From positions 1,054,001 to 1,118,000 of the forward strand of contig NZ_CP059467.1 of the NCBI RefSeq assembly GCF_017894365.1: DNA of 64,000 bases, given 5' to 3'. The first letter of the stretch is position 1, and each line of letters starts with the position of its first letter. The DNA is from Aromatoleum bremense (GTDB lineage Bacteria; Pseudomonadota; Gammaproteobacteria; Burkholderiales; Rhodocyclaceae). Both the position numbers and the translations under genes were made by a program. Below are positions 8,481 to 16,795 of this stretch, one piece after another. Below the pieces are notes generated by a model. That model searched no databases. It worked only from the letters and a program-made list of their open reading frames with translations, and had not been told where the DNA came from.

Positions 8481-9076
8481 ACGGCAGTGCTCATGCTAAC
8501 GGCAACTTCACCAACAAGTCTGGTGCCAGTTCACTGAGTGTCGGATCGACGATATCAGCTCACGGCGACGCGGATCTAGGTATCGGAGGCGGACAGTCAA
8601 ACGTTGATCGTATCGATGTTCCGTCGGCGTCAGACTATATAAATGAAAATAAGGATAAAGCTGGAGTCATTCACGGATGCACCATCCCGTCCGGTGATCT
8701 TGATGGAAATGTTTATTTTTGCGAAGGCGATGCGAGCACCAGCGGTGACTTCTCAAACGGTACGATCATGGCTATCGGCGATGTTGCGCAGAACGGTTCA
8801 GCGCACCTCGGCGGAGACTCCGGCACGACCCTGACCGTTGCGATCATTGCCGGCGGGAATATCACGGTAAACGGCTCGAACGATACCTATGGCGTTTTTT
8901 GGGCCGATGGAACCGTAACTCAGAACGGTTCCTCGATCCTTGGTGGCTCCATTGTCGCCCGTGGTGATATCACTCGAAATGGCGCTTTCAATTACGTCCA
9001 GTACGATGATTTCGGCGAGCTTCCGTTACCAGTTGGAGGGACTGCGATCCAGCGTTGGGTCGAAATTATAAATTAA
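8481..9076 (+). pseudogene. pilX: pilX minor pilin, 3' fragment with Asn-Gly-rich repeats
   Basis: The third pilX piece begins at the join NGSAHANGNF and ends at TAA 9074-9076. It is built of short strands that return to N-G or D-G turns (DITVNGKAS, DVAQNGSAH, NITVNGSND, TVTQNGSSI, DITRNGAF). This suggests a beta-helix-like C-terminal domain, as found in some PilX_N proteins (DUF7305-like from memory). On its own the fragment lacks a signal or membrane segment. An ATG at 8474 arises from IS sequence and could in principle allow translation of the fragment, but the product would not be exported as a pilin. Confidence 0.82.
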
Positions 9077-9096
9077 AGCTGCGGAAATTCGCAGCT
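9077..9096 (+). terminator. Hairpin directly after pilX stop
   Basis: A perfect 7-bp stem AGCTGCG/CGCAGCT with a 6-base loop starts at the base after the pilX stop and is followed by CGTGCTTTG. It may end transcription or stabilise the 3' end. The T-run is weak. Confidence 0.4.
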
Positions 9097-9185
9097 CGTG
9101 CTTTGTAGCCTGACCGGGCCAGCTGACGCCCGCCCTGCTTCACGGCTTCGCTAAACGTCGCGGACCGTGCCATCCCACCGGCTGA

Positions 9186-9608
9186 CCGGGCCGGCGAAAA
9201 CCCAGCCTGCGCGGCGAGGACCGGGGCTGGTACTTCGACCTCCCGATAGCGAACAGCCGCATCAACGGCCATCCCGCGCTGACGACGAGCGGCGTGCTGG
9301 TCTTCACCGCGAACGTGCCGACCAATGCGATATGCGATCCGGGCGGTTCGAGCTGGTTCTTCGCCGTCAGTGCCGCCAGTGGCGGAGCGATCCTGAAGAA
9401 AGCGGGCGCGACCGAGACCTACGAGAGCGGGTGGTTCCTCGATCACACGCTCGGCAGCCGTCCGGTGATCGTCCAGACGTCGACCGGCAAGCGCGCGCTC
9501 GTTCGGATGTCGGACAAAGGCGTCGAAAATCCGCTCATTCCGGAAACCCAGCCGGCCACCCCGTCCGCCGTCCCGTGGCGCAAGATCTACTGGCGCGATC
9601 TGTTGTGA
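9186..9608 (+). pseudogene. pilY1: pilY1 C-terminal remnant
   Basis: The frame reads RGWYFDLPIANSRING, later FTANVPTNAICDPGGSSWFF, and ends in PWRKIYWRDLL. These match the extreme C-terminus of PilY1, the tip adhesin and calcium-binding assembly factor (typically GWYMDLP..., then a CxxGGxSWL block). Only about 140 of the usual 1000 or more residues remain, and there is no start codon, signal peptide or beta-propeller. A stop at 9183-9185 closes the frame. About 100 bases of unrecognised sequence lie between pilX and the remnant. The 5' part has been deleted, so the tip adhesin cannot be made from this locus. Confidence 0.8.
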
Positions 9609-9786
9609 GCGGCGGGCGCGGCCGACCGCCTTCCCGTGGAGTCCCGCTGACGCCTGATCGCGATCAAGCGCACCGGCCCCGCGTCGAACTTCCCGCGTGG
9701 CCATTTCTCTAATTGGAGCTTGGGGCTCGCACCCAACAGGGATGCATCGACGGGCAGCAGCACGTCCTGTTCCGGAGGAGGCCGTC

Positions 9787-10557
9787 ATGGACAAACCGCA
9801 CGGTGCGCTGGATCGACATTTCCCGCTGCCTCAGGTGCGCCGGGTCGACAACACGCGACCTTTCGCGTGGCTGCGCAGGGGCTGGACCGACATGCGCGAC
9901 AACCTGCCGGCGAGCCTGAGTTACGGCCTGCTGTTCGCGGCCGCCGGTTCGTTCATCCTCGGCTATGCGAGTGGCCTGCCGCATCTGTTCACGGCGGCGA
10001 TTTCCGGCTTTGTCCTCGTCGGTCCGGTCGCCGCGGCCGGCTTGTACGAAATTTCGCGGCGTCACGACCGCGGCGAACCGGCCAGCTTCATCGATTCGCT
10101 GCGCGGGTTGAGCACGCATACCGATCACCTGCTGTATTTCGGCGCCTTCCTCGCTTTCGTGCTGCTCGGCTGGGAACGGCTGTCGGCGATCCTGTTCGCG
10201 TCGTTCTACCCCGAGGACGCGAGCGGTCTGGGCAGCTTCTTCCTGGAAGTGTTCCTGACGGGCGCTTCCGCCTCGTTCGTCGTGTGGTACCTGGTCATCG
10301 GCGGCGCAATCGCGGCCGTGGTCTTCGCGCTGTCGGCGGTGTCGGTACCGATGCTGATGGACCGCGACACCGACGTCGTCACGGCGATGGTCGCGAGCGC
10401 CCGCGCGGTCGGCATGAACTTCGGCACGATGGCGCTGTGGGCGCTGATCATCGTCGTGCTGATCGCCGTCGGTTTCGCGACGATGGCGGGCATGATCGTG
10501 CTGCTGCCGCTGCTCGGCCACGCCAGCTGGCATGCCTACAAGGATCTCGTCGAGTAA
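9787..10557 (+). CDS. DUF2189 family integral membrane protein
   Basis: The protein has 256 residues from the ATG at 9787, which follows a strong GGAGGAGG ribosome site (earlier in-frame ATGs lack one). A short cytoplasmic N-terminus (VRRVDNTRPFAWLRRGWTDMRDN) leads into about six hydrophobic helices. This pattern matches the DUF2189 family, whose function is not known; relatives are often found near respiratory genes. It stands alone between the pilY1 remnant and prlC. Confidence 0.75.
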   Translation: MDKPHGALDRHFPLPQVRRVDNTRPFAWLRRGWTDMRDNLPASLSYGLLFAAAGSFILGYASGLPHLFTAAISGFVLVGPVAAAGLYEISRRHDRGEPASFIDSLRGLSTHTDHLLYFGAFLAFVLLGWERLSAILFASFYPEDASGLGSFFLEVFLTGASASFVVWYLVIGGAIAAVVFALSAVSVPMLMDRDTDVVTAMVASARAVGMNFGTMALWALIIVVLIAVGFATMAGMIVLLPLLGHASWHAYKDLVE

Positions 10558-10606
10558 TGCCCGTTCTGCCCGCCGCGCTCGGGAAACCCCGCAGCGGCGA
10601 TGCGGT

Positions 10607-10612
10607 TAGAAT
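10607..10612 (+). promoter_or_regulatory. Possible -10 element for prlC
   Basis: TAGAAT lies 61 bases before the prlC start. No good -35 box is seen at the right distance, so this is only a weak suggestion. Confidence 0.25.
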
Positions 10613-10672
10613 GCGACACATGCTCCAGCGCCGTTTCCTCCCGTCCTCCTTCCAGCCTGCCGGAGAACCACC

Positions 10673-12730
10673 ATGTCCAATCCCCTCCTCGATTTTTCGG
10701 CGCTGCCGCGCTTCGACGACATCCGCCCGGAACACGTCACGCCGGCAATCCGCCAGCTCATCGACGAGAACCGCGCGCTGATCGCGGAACTCGTCGCCGA
10801 TCCCGCTCCGCCGACGTGGGCGAACTTCGTCACGCCGATGACCGAGGAAGGCGAACGGCTGGGTCGCGCGTGGGGCATCGTCGGCCACCTGCACAGCGTC
10901 ATGGACGTGCCCGAATGGCGCGAAGCCTACAACGCGATGCTGCCCGAGGTGTCGAGCTTTTATGCCGAGGTCGGGCAGAACCTCGAGCTGTTCGAGAAAT
11001 ACCGGCTGCTGCACGACAGCGCCGAATACGACATGCTGTCTCCGGCGCGCCAGCGCATCATCGACCACGAGCTGCGCGACTTCCGCCTGTCGGGCGCCGA
11101 GCTGCCGGACGCCGACAAGCCGCGCTTCAAGGAAATCCAGGAAGAGCAGTCGGCGCTCGCGGCGAAATTTTCCGAGAACCTGCTCGACGCCACCAACGCC
11201 CACACCGAATGGATCGAGGACGAAGCGGAGCTCGCCGGACTGCCCGACGACGCGATCGCCGCGGCGCGCGCGGCCGCCGAACGCGACGGCAAGCCGGGCT
11301 GGAAATTCACGCTGCAGATGCCCGCCTACCTGCCGGTGATGCAGTACGCCGACAACCGCGAACTGCGTGCACGGATGTATCGCGCGTATGCGACGCGCGC
11401 GTCGGAGCAGGGCAGGCCGGAGCTCGACAACGGGCCGCTGATCGGCCGTATCCTCGCGCTGCGCGCCGAAGAGGCGAAGATGCTCGGGTACCGCAACTTC
11501 GCCGAGGTGTCGCTCGTGCCGAAGATGGCCGAAACGCCCGACGAGGTGCTCGCCTTCCTGCGCGAGCTGGCGACGAAAGCCAAGCCGTTCGCCGAGCGCG
11601 ATCTCGCCGAACTGCAAGCCTTCGCGCGCACCGAACTGGACCTCGATCCGCTCGAGCCGTGGGACATCGGTTATGCGTCGGAAAAGCTGCGCCAGGCCCG
11701 TTACGCCTTCTCGGACCAGGAAGTGAAGCAGTATTTTCCCGAGCCGAAAGTGCTCGAAGGCCTGTTCGGCGTGATCCGCACGCTGTACGGCGTCGATATC
11801 GTCGCCGACACCGCGCCGCTCTGGGATCCAGACGCGCATTTCTTCCGCATCGACAGGGACGGCGCGACGCTGGGGCATTTCTACCTCGACCTGCACGCGC
11901 GCGAGACCAAGCGCGGCGGCGCGTGGATGGACTCGGCGAGGAGCCGCTACGTCGGCCCACGCGGTACACAGACGCCGGTCGCGTACCTGGTGTGCAACTT
12001 CCCCGGCCCGGTGGGTGGCAAGCCTCCTACCTTCACGCACGACGACGTGCTGACGCTGTTCCACGAATGCGGCCACGGCCTGCACCACCTGCTGACGCAG
12101 GTCGACGACCTCGCGGTATCGGGCATCCACGGCGTCGAATGGGATGCCGTCGAACTGCCGAGCCAGTTCATGGAGAACTTCTGCTGGGAATGGGACGTGC
12201 TCTGCGGCATGACTTCGCACGTCGACACCGGGGCACCGCTGCCACGCGAACTCTTCGACAAGATGATCGCGGCGAAGAACTTCCAGAGCGGCATGCAGAC
12301 GGTGCGACAGCTCGAGTTCTCGATGTTCGACCTGCGTCTGCATAGCGAGGTCGACGCGGCGGCAGGACCGGTTCCGATCGAGCGCGTCATGGAGCTGCTC
12401 GACGAGGTGCGGCGCGAAGTCGCAGTGATGATCCCGCCGCCCTGGCACCGCTTCCCGCACAGCTTCTCGCACATCTTCGCCGGCGGCTACGGGGCCGGGT
12501 ATTACAGCTACAAATGGGCCGAAGTGCTGTCGGCCGACGCGTTCTCGGCGTTCGAGGAAGCGGGCGTCGGGAAAGGGACGTTGCTGGATCGTGAAACGGG
12601 GGAACGCTTCTGGCGCGAAATCCTCGCCGTCGGAGGCAGCCGCGCGGCGCTCGAATCATTCAAGGCTTTCCGCGGCCGCGAGCCACGTGTCGATGCACTG
12701 CTGCGGCACAACGGCATGGTGAGCGCCTGA
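10673..12730 (+). CDS. prlC: Oligopeptidase A (M3 family metallopeptidase)
   Basis: This 685-residue cytoplasmic zinc peptidase degrades short peptides, including cleaved signal peptides. The M3 active site FHECGHGLHH lies at about residues 463-472, with zinc ligands His464 and His468 and catalytic Glu465. The downstream GVEWDAVELPSQFMENF segment carries the third ligand. Length matches E. coli OpdA (680). A C-terminal GYGAGYYSYKWAEVLSADAF block is also typical. The gene is a single unit; a GC-rich hairpin follows the stop. Confidence 0.95.
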   Translation: MSNPLLDFSALPRFDDIRPEHVTPAIRQLIDENRALIAELVADPAPPTWANFVTPMTEEGERLGRAWGIVGHLHSVMDVPEWREAYNAMLPEVSSFYAEVGQNLELFEKYRLLHDSAEYDMLSPARQRIIDHELRDFRLSGAELPDADKPRFKEIQEEQSALAAKFSENLLDATNAHTEWIEDEAELAGLPDDAIAAARAAAERDGKPGWKFTLQMPAYLPVMQYADNRELRARMYRAYATRASEQGRPELDNGPLIGRILALRAEEAKMLGYRNFAEVSLVPKMAETPDEVLAFLRELATKAKPFAERDLAELQAFARTELDLDPLEPWDIGYASEKLRQARYAFSDQEVKQYFPEPKVLEGLFGVIRTLYGVDIVADTAPLWDPDAHFFRIDRDGATLGHFYLDLHARETKRGGAWMDSARSRYVGPRGTQTPVAYLVCNFPGPVGGKPPTFTHDDVLTLFHECGHGLHHLLTQVDDLAVSGIHGVEWDAVELPSQFMENFCWEWDVLCGMTSHVDTGAPLPRELFDKMIAAKNFQSGMQTVRQLEFSMFDLRLHSEVDAAAGPVPIERVMELLDEVRREVAVMIPPPWHRFPHSFSHIFAGGYGAGYYSYKWAEVLSADAFSAFEEAGVGKGTLLDRETGERFWREILAVGGSRAALESFKAFRGREPRVDALLRHNGMVSA

Positions 12731-12736
12731 TCCGCC

Positions 12737-12769
12737 GCGGCCCCGCTGCCCGGGCGGCAACGGGGCCGC
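12737..12769. terminator. GC-rich hairpin between prlC and the convergent small gene
   Basis: A perfect 9-bp stem GCGGCCCCG/CGGGGCCGC with a 15-base loop lies just after the prlC stop. There is no clear T-run. It may serve both convergent genes. Confidence 0.5.
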
Positions 12770-12776
12770 GCGAGAC

Positions 12777-12956
12777 TCAGAGAGGCGAGGCAGTTCCCTC
12801 CAGCACGCGCCGCTGGACATGCAGCGGGACGCCGCGCTCGGTCATGTTCATCTGCGCGTTCGCGTGGTCGCCACCTCGGGCAAGATAATCCATGATTGCC
12901 CCGATGAACTGGCGCATGGCCCAATCGACACGCATTTCCAATCCACTGAATGCCAT
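12777..12956 (-). CDS. Small uncharacterised protein, 59 residues
   Basis: The ATG at 12956 (minus strand) follows a G-rich ribosome site (AAGGGGGG, 5 bases upstream). The product starts MAFSGLEMRVDWAMRQF and ends RRVLEGTASPL. It has no signal peptide and no clear domain; the first 35 residues can form an amphipathic helix. Codon use is like that of its neighbours. It runs opposite to prlC and converges with it. The function is unknown. It was included because start, ribosome site and composition look genuine. Confidence 0.55.
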   Translation of the reverse strand: MAFSGLEMRVDWAMRQFIGAIMDYLARGGDHANAQMNMTERGVPLHVQRRVLEGTASPL

Positions 12957-13178
12957 CGTTACCCCCCTTCATGACGAAATGCGTGGGGTGCGCAGGACGC
13001 CATGTCATAGCCTCCCGATAGCCAAAGCCAGTTTTATGCCACACGCAGGACACGACGTGGATACAATGAATTGCAGCAGGCACCGCGAGGGCTGCACGCA
13101 TCATCGCCGCACGATGTAAAAATTTTCGACACCGCCGATCCGGCTGAACTGTTCAATCCCCACGCGACCCTGCACACG

Positions 13179-13940
13179 ATGAAAATCGCTACCTGGAACG
13201 TAAACTCCCTCAAGGTCCGCCTGCCCCACGTGCTCGACTGGCTCGCGGCCAACCGGCCCGACGTGCTGTGCCTGCAGGAACTCAAGCTCGAGGACAAGTC
13301 GTTTCCGGTGGCCGAACTCGAAGCGGCCGGCTACCAGGCGGCGTTCAGCGGCCAGAAGACCTACAACGGCGTGGCGATACTGAGCCGGTCTGCGCTCGCC
13401 GACATCGGCTACGGCATCCCGGGTTTCGATGACGAACAGAAACGCGTGCTCGCGGCGACGGTGAACGGCGTGCGCGTGATCTGCGGGTATTTCCCGAACG
13501 GACAGGCGGTCGGCTCGGAGAAATTCGCGTACAAGCTGCGCTGGCTCGCGGCCCTGACGGAGTGGCTGCGCGAAGAACTCAAGGCACATCAGCGGCTGGT
13601 GCTGACGGGCGACTTCAACATCGCCCCCGAGGACCGCGACGCGCATCCCGACTGGACGGACGAGATCCACGTCTCACCCGCCGAACGCGCCGCTTTCGCC
13701 GCGCTGACCGGACTCGGCCTGGCCGACGCTTACCGTCTTTTTCCGCAGGACGACAAGAGTTTTTCGTGGTGGGACTACCGCATGGGCGCTTTCCGGCGCA
13801 ACTTCGGCCTGCGCATCGACCACATCCTGCTGTCGCCGGCGCTGCGCGATGTCTGCTGCGCGTGTACGATCGACAAGACGCCGCGCAAGCTTGAACGCCC
13901 CTCCGACCACGCCCCGGTGATCGCTGAACTCGAGCTGTAG
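13179..13940 (+). CDS. xthA: Exodeoxyribonuclease III
   Basis: This 253-residue enzyme is an exonuclease III/AP endonuclease of the EEP superfamily. The start MKIATWNVNSLKVRLPHVLDWL is the family's usual N-terminus, so the ATG at 13179 is chosen over the upstream in-frame ATG at 13071. Metal and catalytic motifs are LCLQELKLED (Glu), LTGDFNIAPED, the WWDYR block, and the final SDHAPVIAEL with the catalytic Asp-His. It works in base excision repair in the cytoplasm. The crp-like gene follows 30 bases downstream. Confidence 0.93.
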   Translation: MKIATWNVNSLKVRLPHVLDWLAANRPDVLCLQELKLEDKSFPVAELEAAGYQAAFSGQKTYNGVAILSRSALADIGYGIPGFDDEQKRVLAATVNGVRVICGYFPNGQAVGSEKFAYKLRWLAALTEWLREELKAHQRLVLTGDFNIAPEDRDAHPDWTDEIHVSPAERAAFAALTGLGLADAYRLFPQDDKSFSWWDYRMGAFRRNFGLRIDHILLSPALRDVCCACTIDKTPRKLERPSDHAPVIAELEL

Positions 13941-13970
13941 CCCCAGCGGCGCAGCGCGCGACGGAAGACG

Positions 13971-14654
13971 ATGATGACGACCCCGCACACGCCAGAGCTG
14001 GCCCGCCTCGCCCACCGCTATCCGGTGATCGCCACGCTGCCCGAATCGGCCCGGCGGCGCCTGTTCGAGACTGCGCGCTGGGCGCGCGTGCCGGCCGGCG
14101 CCCTGCTGTTCGACGACCACCAGACCTGCGAAGGTTTCCCGTTCGTCGTCGAAGGATCGGTGCGCGTCGTCAAGTGCGCCACCAACGGCCGCGAGCTGCC
14201 GCTGTACCGGGTCGCGGCGGGCGAAACCTGCATCATCTCGTCGTCCTGCCTGCTCGGCCACGAGGACTACAACGCGCGCGGCATCGCCGAGTCCGACACG
14301 GTGCTGATGCTGCTGCCGAAAGCCGAGTTCGACGCGCTGCTCGCCGAGCCGGCGTTCCGCAATTTCGTCTTCCACCTGTTCGCCGAGCGCATCGCCGACC
14401 TGATGCAGCTGATCGAGGAAGTCGCGTTTCACCGCCTCGACCAGCGCCTCGCCGGCCAGTTGCTCGGCAAGGGCCGCGTGCTGCACGTCACGCATCAGCA
14501 GCTCGCCGACGAACTCGGCAGCGTGCGCGAATTTATCAGCCGCCTGCTCAAAGGCTTCGCTGCGCAGGGGCTGGTGAAGCTGTCGCGCGAGCAGATCGAG
14601 ATCCTCGACCCCGCGGGGCTGCGCCGGATGGCGAGCGAAGGGCGCCACGAGTAA
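13971..14654 (+). CDS. Crp/Fnr-family transcription regulator with four cysteines
   Basis: The 227-residue regulator has an N-terminal cyclic-nucleotide-binding-like fold (about residues 20-140) and a C-terminal winged helix (about 150-220, with the recognition segment LADELGSVREFISRLLKGF). Cysteines stand at residues 53, 69, 87 and 93, with two of them in the loop ETCIISSSC. They could sense redox state or hold a cofactor, but they are not arranged as in E. coli Fnr. An ATG at 13974 is an alternative start. A perfect inverted repeat and a DUF2892 membrane gene follow directly, suggesting the regulator controls that gene or itself. Confidence 0.82.
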   Translation: MMTTPHTPELARLAHRYPVIATLPESARRRLFETARWARVPAGALLFDDHQTCEGFPFVVEGSVRVVKCATNGRELPLYRVAAGETCIISSSCLLGHEDYNARGIAESDTVLMLLPKAEFDALLAEPAFRNFVFHLFAERIADLMQLIEEVAFHRLDQRLAGQLLGKGRVLHVTHQQLADELGSVREFISRLLKGFAAQGLVKLSREQIEILDPAGLRRMASEGRHE

Positions 14655-14671
14655 GGCCGAGGCCGCCGCTG

Positions 14672-14687
14672 TGTAACCGAGGTTACA
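14672..14687. promoter_or_regulatory. Inverted repeat, candidate operator of the Crp/Fnr-like regulator
   Basis: TGTAACC and GGTTACA form a perfect 7-bp inverted repeat with a 2-base centre (GA). It stands between the regulator gene and the DUF2892 gene, 64 bases before the latter's start. The two-fold symmetry and length suit a Crp/Fnr dimer, although the half-site differs from the classic TTGAT and TGTGA. The assignment to this regulator is by position only. Confidence 0.55.
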
Positions 14688-14750
14688 GACCGCGCGGCGG
14701 GGCGGTGGTCCAATAACGCCATCATCCACCGCATCGCAACGGAGAACATC

Positions 14751-14945
14751 ATGAATGCAAACGTCGGCGGCATCGACCGGGTCCTGCGCATCGTCGCCGG
14801 GCTGGTCCTGATCCTCCTTGCCCTCCTCGGCATCGGCACTCCCTGGACCTGGATCGGGGTCGTCCCGCTCGCGACCGGCCTGCTCGGCTGGTGCCCGGCC
14901 TACACCCTGTTCGGCCTGCGCACCTGTCCGCTGAAGAAAGCCTGA
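14751..14945 (+). CDS. DUF2892 (YgaP-like) small membrane protein
   Basis: This 64-residue protein has two transmembrane helices. The N-terminus NVGGIDRVLRIVAGLVLI and the WCPAYTLFGLRTCPLK end, with two cysteines, are characteristic of DUF2892 proteins; this domain also forms the membrane part of the YgaP rhodanese. A GGAG ribosome site lies upstream. It likely works with thiol or sulfide chemistry at the inner membrane, but its exact role is unknown. Its place after a Cys-rich Crp/Fnr regulator and an inverted repeat supports co-regulation. Confidence 0.85.
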   Translation: MNANVGGIDRVLRIVAGLVLILLALLGIGTPWTWIGVVPLATGLLGWCPAYTLFGLRTCPLKKA

Positions 14946-15026
14946 AGCCCTCGTCGGTGTTGGAGGGAGGCCGACGAATGGCGATGGCCGGTCATCAGCT
15001 CCCCGGTACCCGCACGGGCACGGCAG

Positions 15027-15812
15027 TCATGCGTGCGGCGGCTGCGTCGCGATGTAGTTCGTGATCGCGACGTAGTCCGCGACGGTCAGGCGCTCACCGC
15101 GCAGGCCAGGGTCGACATCGAGCGCGGAAAAATCCGCCTCGTCGAGCCATTCGCGCAGCGTATTGCGCAGCGTCTTGCGGCGCTGGCCGAACGCCGCGGC
15201 AACGACGCGTTCGAGCAGCGCTTCGTCTTGCGCGGTGCGCTGTTCGGCCGGCAGCGGCACCATGCGGACGATGCTGGACGTGACTTTCGGTGCGGGACGG
15301 AACGCTCCGGGAGGCACGTCGAACAGCCGTCCCATGCGAAACCGGTATTGCAGCATCACCGACAGGCGCCCGTAGTCCTCGGTGCCCGGCTCGGCGACCA
15401 TGCGCATCACGACTTCCTTCTGCAGCATGAAAGTCATGTCGCGCACTTGGGCCGCGAACTGCGCGAGGTGGAACAGCAGCGGCGTCGAGATGTTGTACGG
15501 CAGATTGCCGACGACGCGCAGCGGCGCGCCGAGCGTGGCGAAATCGAACTTCAGCGCGTCGCCTTCGTGGATCGTCAGCCGCTCGGGCGGGAAACGTTCG
15601 TGCAGCCGGGCGATCAGGTCGCGGTCGATCTCGACGACGTGCAGGTGACCGAGCCGTTCGACGAGCGGATCGGTCATCGCGCCCAGACCGGGGCCGATCT
15701 CGACGACGGTTTCGCCGGGCGCGGGGCGGATCGCCTCGATGATCTTGCGGATGATATTGGGATCGGACAGGAAGTTCTGGCCGAAGCGCTTGCGGGCGCG
15801 GTGTTCGCTCAT
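15027..15812 (-). CDS. rsmA: 16S rRNA (adenine1518/1519-N6)-dimethyltransferase
   Basis: The 261-residue protein (KsgA/RsmA) starts [20 protein letters not shown]. It carries the SAM-binding motif [12 protein letters not shown] and the catalytic NLPYNIS motif (about residue 102). It dimethylates two adenines near the 3' end of 16S rRNA late in 30S assembly. The start overlaps the pdxA stop by 4 bases. The order lptD-surA-pdxA-rsmA is the conserved proteobacterial cluster. Confidence 0.96.
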   Translation of the reverse strand: MSEHRARKRFGQNFLSDPNIIRKIIEAIRPAPGETVVEIGPGLGAMTDPLVERLGHLHVVEIDRDLIARLHERFPPERLTIHEGDALKFDFATLGAPLRVVGNLPYNISTPLLFHLAQFAAQVRDMTFMLQKEVVMRMVAEPGTEDYGRLSVMLQYRFRMGRLFDVPPGAFRPAPKVTSSIVRMVPLPAEQRTAQDEALLERVVAAAFGQRRKTLRNTLREWLDEADFSALDVDPGLRGERLTVADYVAITNYIATQPPHA

Positions 15813-16786
15813 CGCGCGGCGTCCCGGCTGCGCACCATCGTGGTCGCGAGTTCGACTGCGGCGAACAGGCTGCCTGGATCGGCCCGGCCCGTGCCCGCCA
15901 GATCGAGCGCGGTGCCGTGATCGACGGACGTGCGGATGATCGGCAGCCCCAGCGTGACATTCACGCCGCCGCCAAAGCTCGCGTGCTTGAGCACCGGCAG
16001 GCCCTGGTCGTGGTACATCGCCAGCACCGCGTCGCCTTGTTCGAGCGTATGCGGCACGAACAGCGTATCGGCCGGCAGCGGTCCGACGAGCCGCATGCCT
16101 TCGCCGCGCAGCCGCTCGAGCGCCGGCGCGATGACGTCGATTTCCTCGCGCCCCATGTGCCCGCCCTCGCCGGCGTGGGGGTTGAGCCCGGCCACGAGAA
16201 TGCGCGGCGCGGCGAGTCCGAAGCGCCCGACCAGGTCGGCGTGCAGGATGCGCAGCGTCTCGTCGAGCAGCGCCGGCGTGATCGCCGCCGGCACCGCCGC
16301 GAGCGGCAAGTGGGTGGTCGCGAGCGCGACGCGCAGCCCGCCGCCGACCAGCATCATCACGACGCGCGGCGTGCCGGTGTGCTCGGCGAGATATTCCGTG
16401 TGCCCGCTGAACGCGACGCCGGCGTCGTTGATGACGCCCTTGTGCACCGGCGCAGTCACGATGGCGTCGAACTCGCCGCTTCGGCAGCCGTGCACCGCCC
16501 GGTCGAGCAGCGCCAGCACGTAGCCGCCGTTGGCGGGATCGAGCTGGCCGGGGCGCGCGGCGGCTTTCAACGGCACATGCAGCACGTCGAGCACGCCCGC
16601 TTCGGCAGGCGCGCCCGGTGTATAGGCGCGCACGAACGCGGCGCCCGCGCGGGCGCGGATCAGTTCGAGGTCACCGAGCACGACGAGGCGCAGCGGCCAG
16701 TCGCGGCGAGACAGGTGCGCGCACAGTTCGGGCCCGATGCCGGCCGGTTCGCCGCTGGTGATTGCAAGAATCGGAGGGGAAGCCAC
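15809..16786 (-). CDS. pdxA: 4-hydroxythreonine-4-phosphate dehydrogenase
   Basis: This 325-residue enzyme oxidises 4-phosphohydroxy-L-threonine in the DXP-dependent pyridoxal phosphate pathway. It has [13 protein letters not shown] at the N-terminus, metal-ligand His residues in [20 protein letters not shown] and in [12 protein letters not shown], and the ending [17 protein letters not shown]. Length agrees with the family (about 330). It follows surA with a 9-base gap and overlaps rsmA. Confidence 0.96.
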   Translation of the reverse strand: MASPPILAITSGEPAGIGPELCAHLSRRDWPLRLVVLGDLELIRARAGAAFVRAYTPGAPAEAGVLDVLHVPLKAAARPGQLDPANGGYVLALLDRAVHGCRSGEFDAIVTAPVHKGVINDAGVAFSGHTEYLAEHTGTPRVVMMLVGGGLRVALATTHLPLAAVPAAITPALLDETLRILHADLVGRFGLAAPRILVAGLNPHAGEGGHMGREEIDVIAPALERLRGEGMRLVGPLPADTLFVPHTLEQGDAVLAMYHDQGLPVLKHASFGGGVNVTLGLPIIRTSVDHGTALDLAGTGRADPGSLFAAVELATTMVRSRDAAR

Positions 16787-16795
16787 GCTGCGGAC

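Noticed and set aside
10448..12472. 674-codon minus-strand frame opposite prlC
   Set aside because: It is an antisense shadow with low-complexity Arg/Val/Glu composition. prlC on the plus strand has all M3 peptidase motifs.
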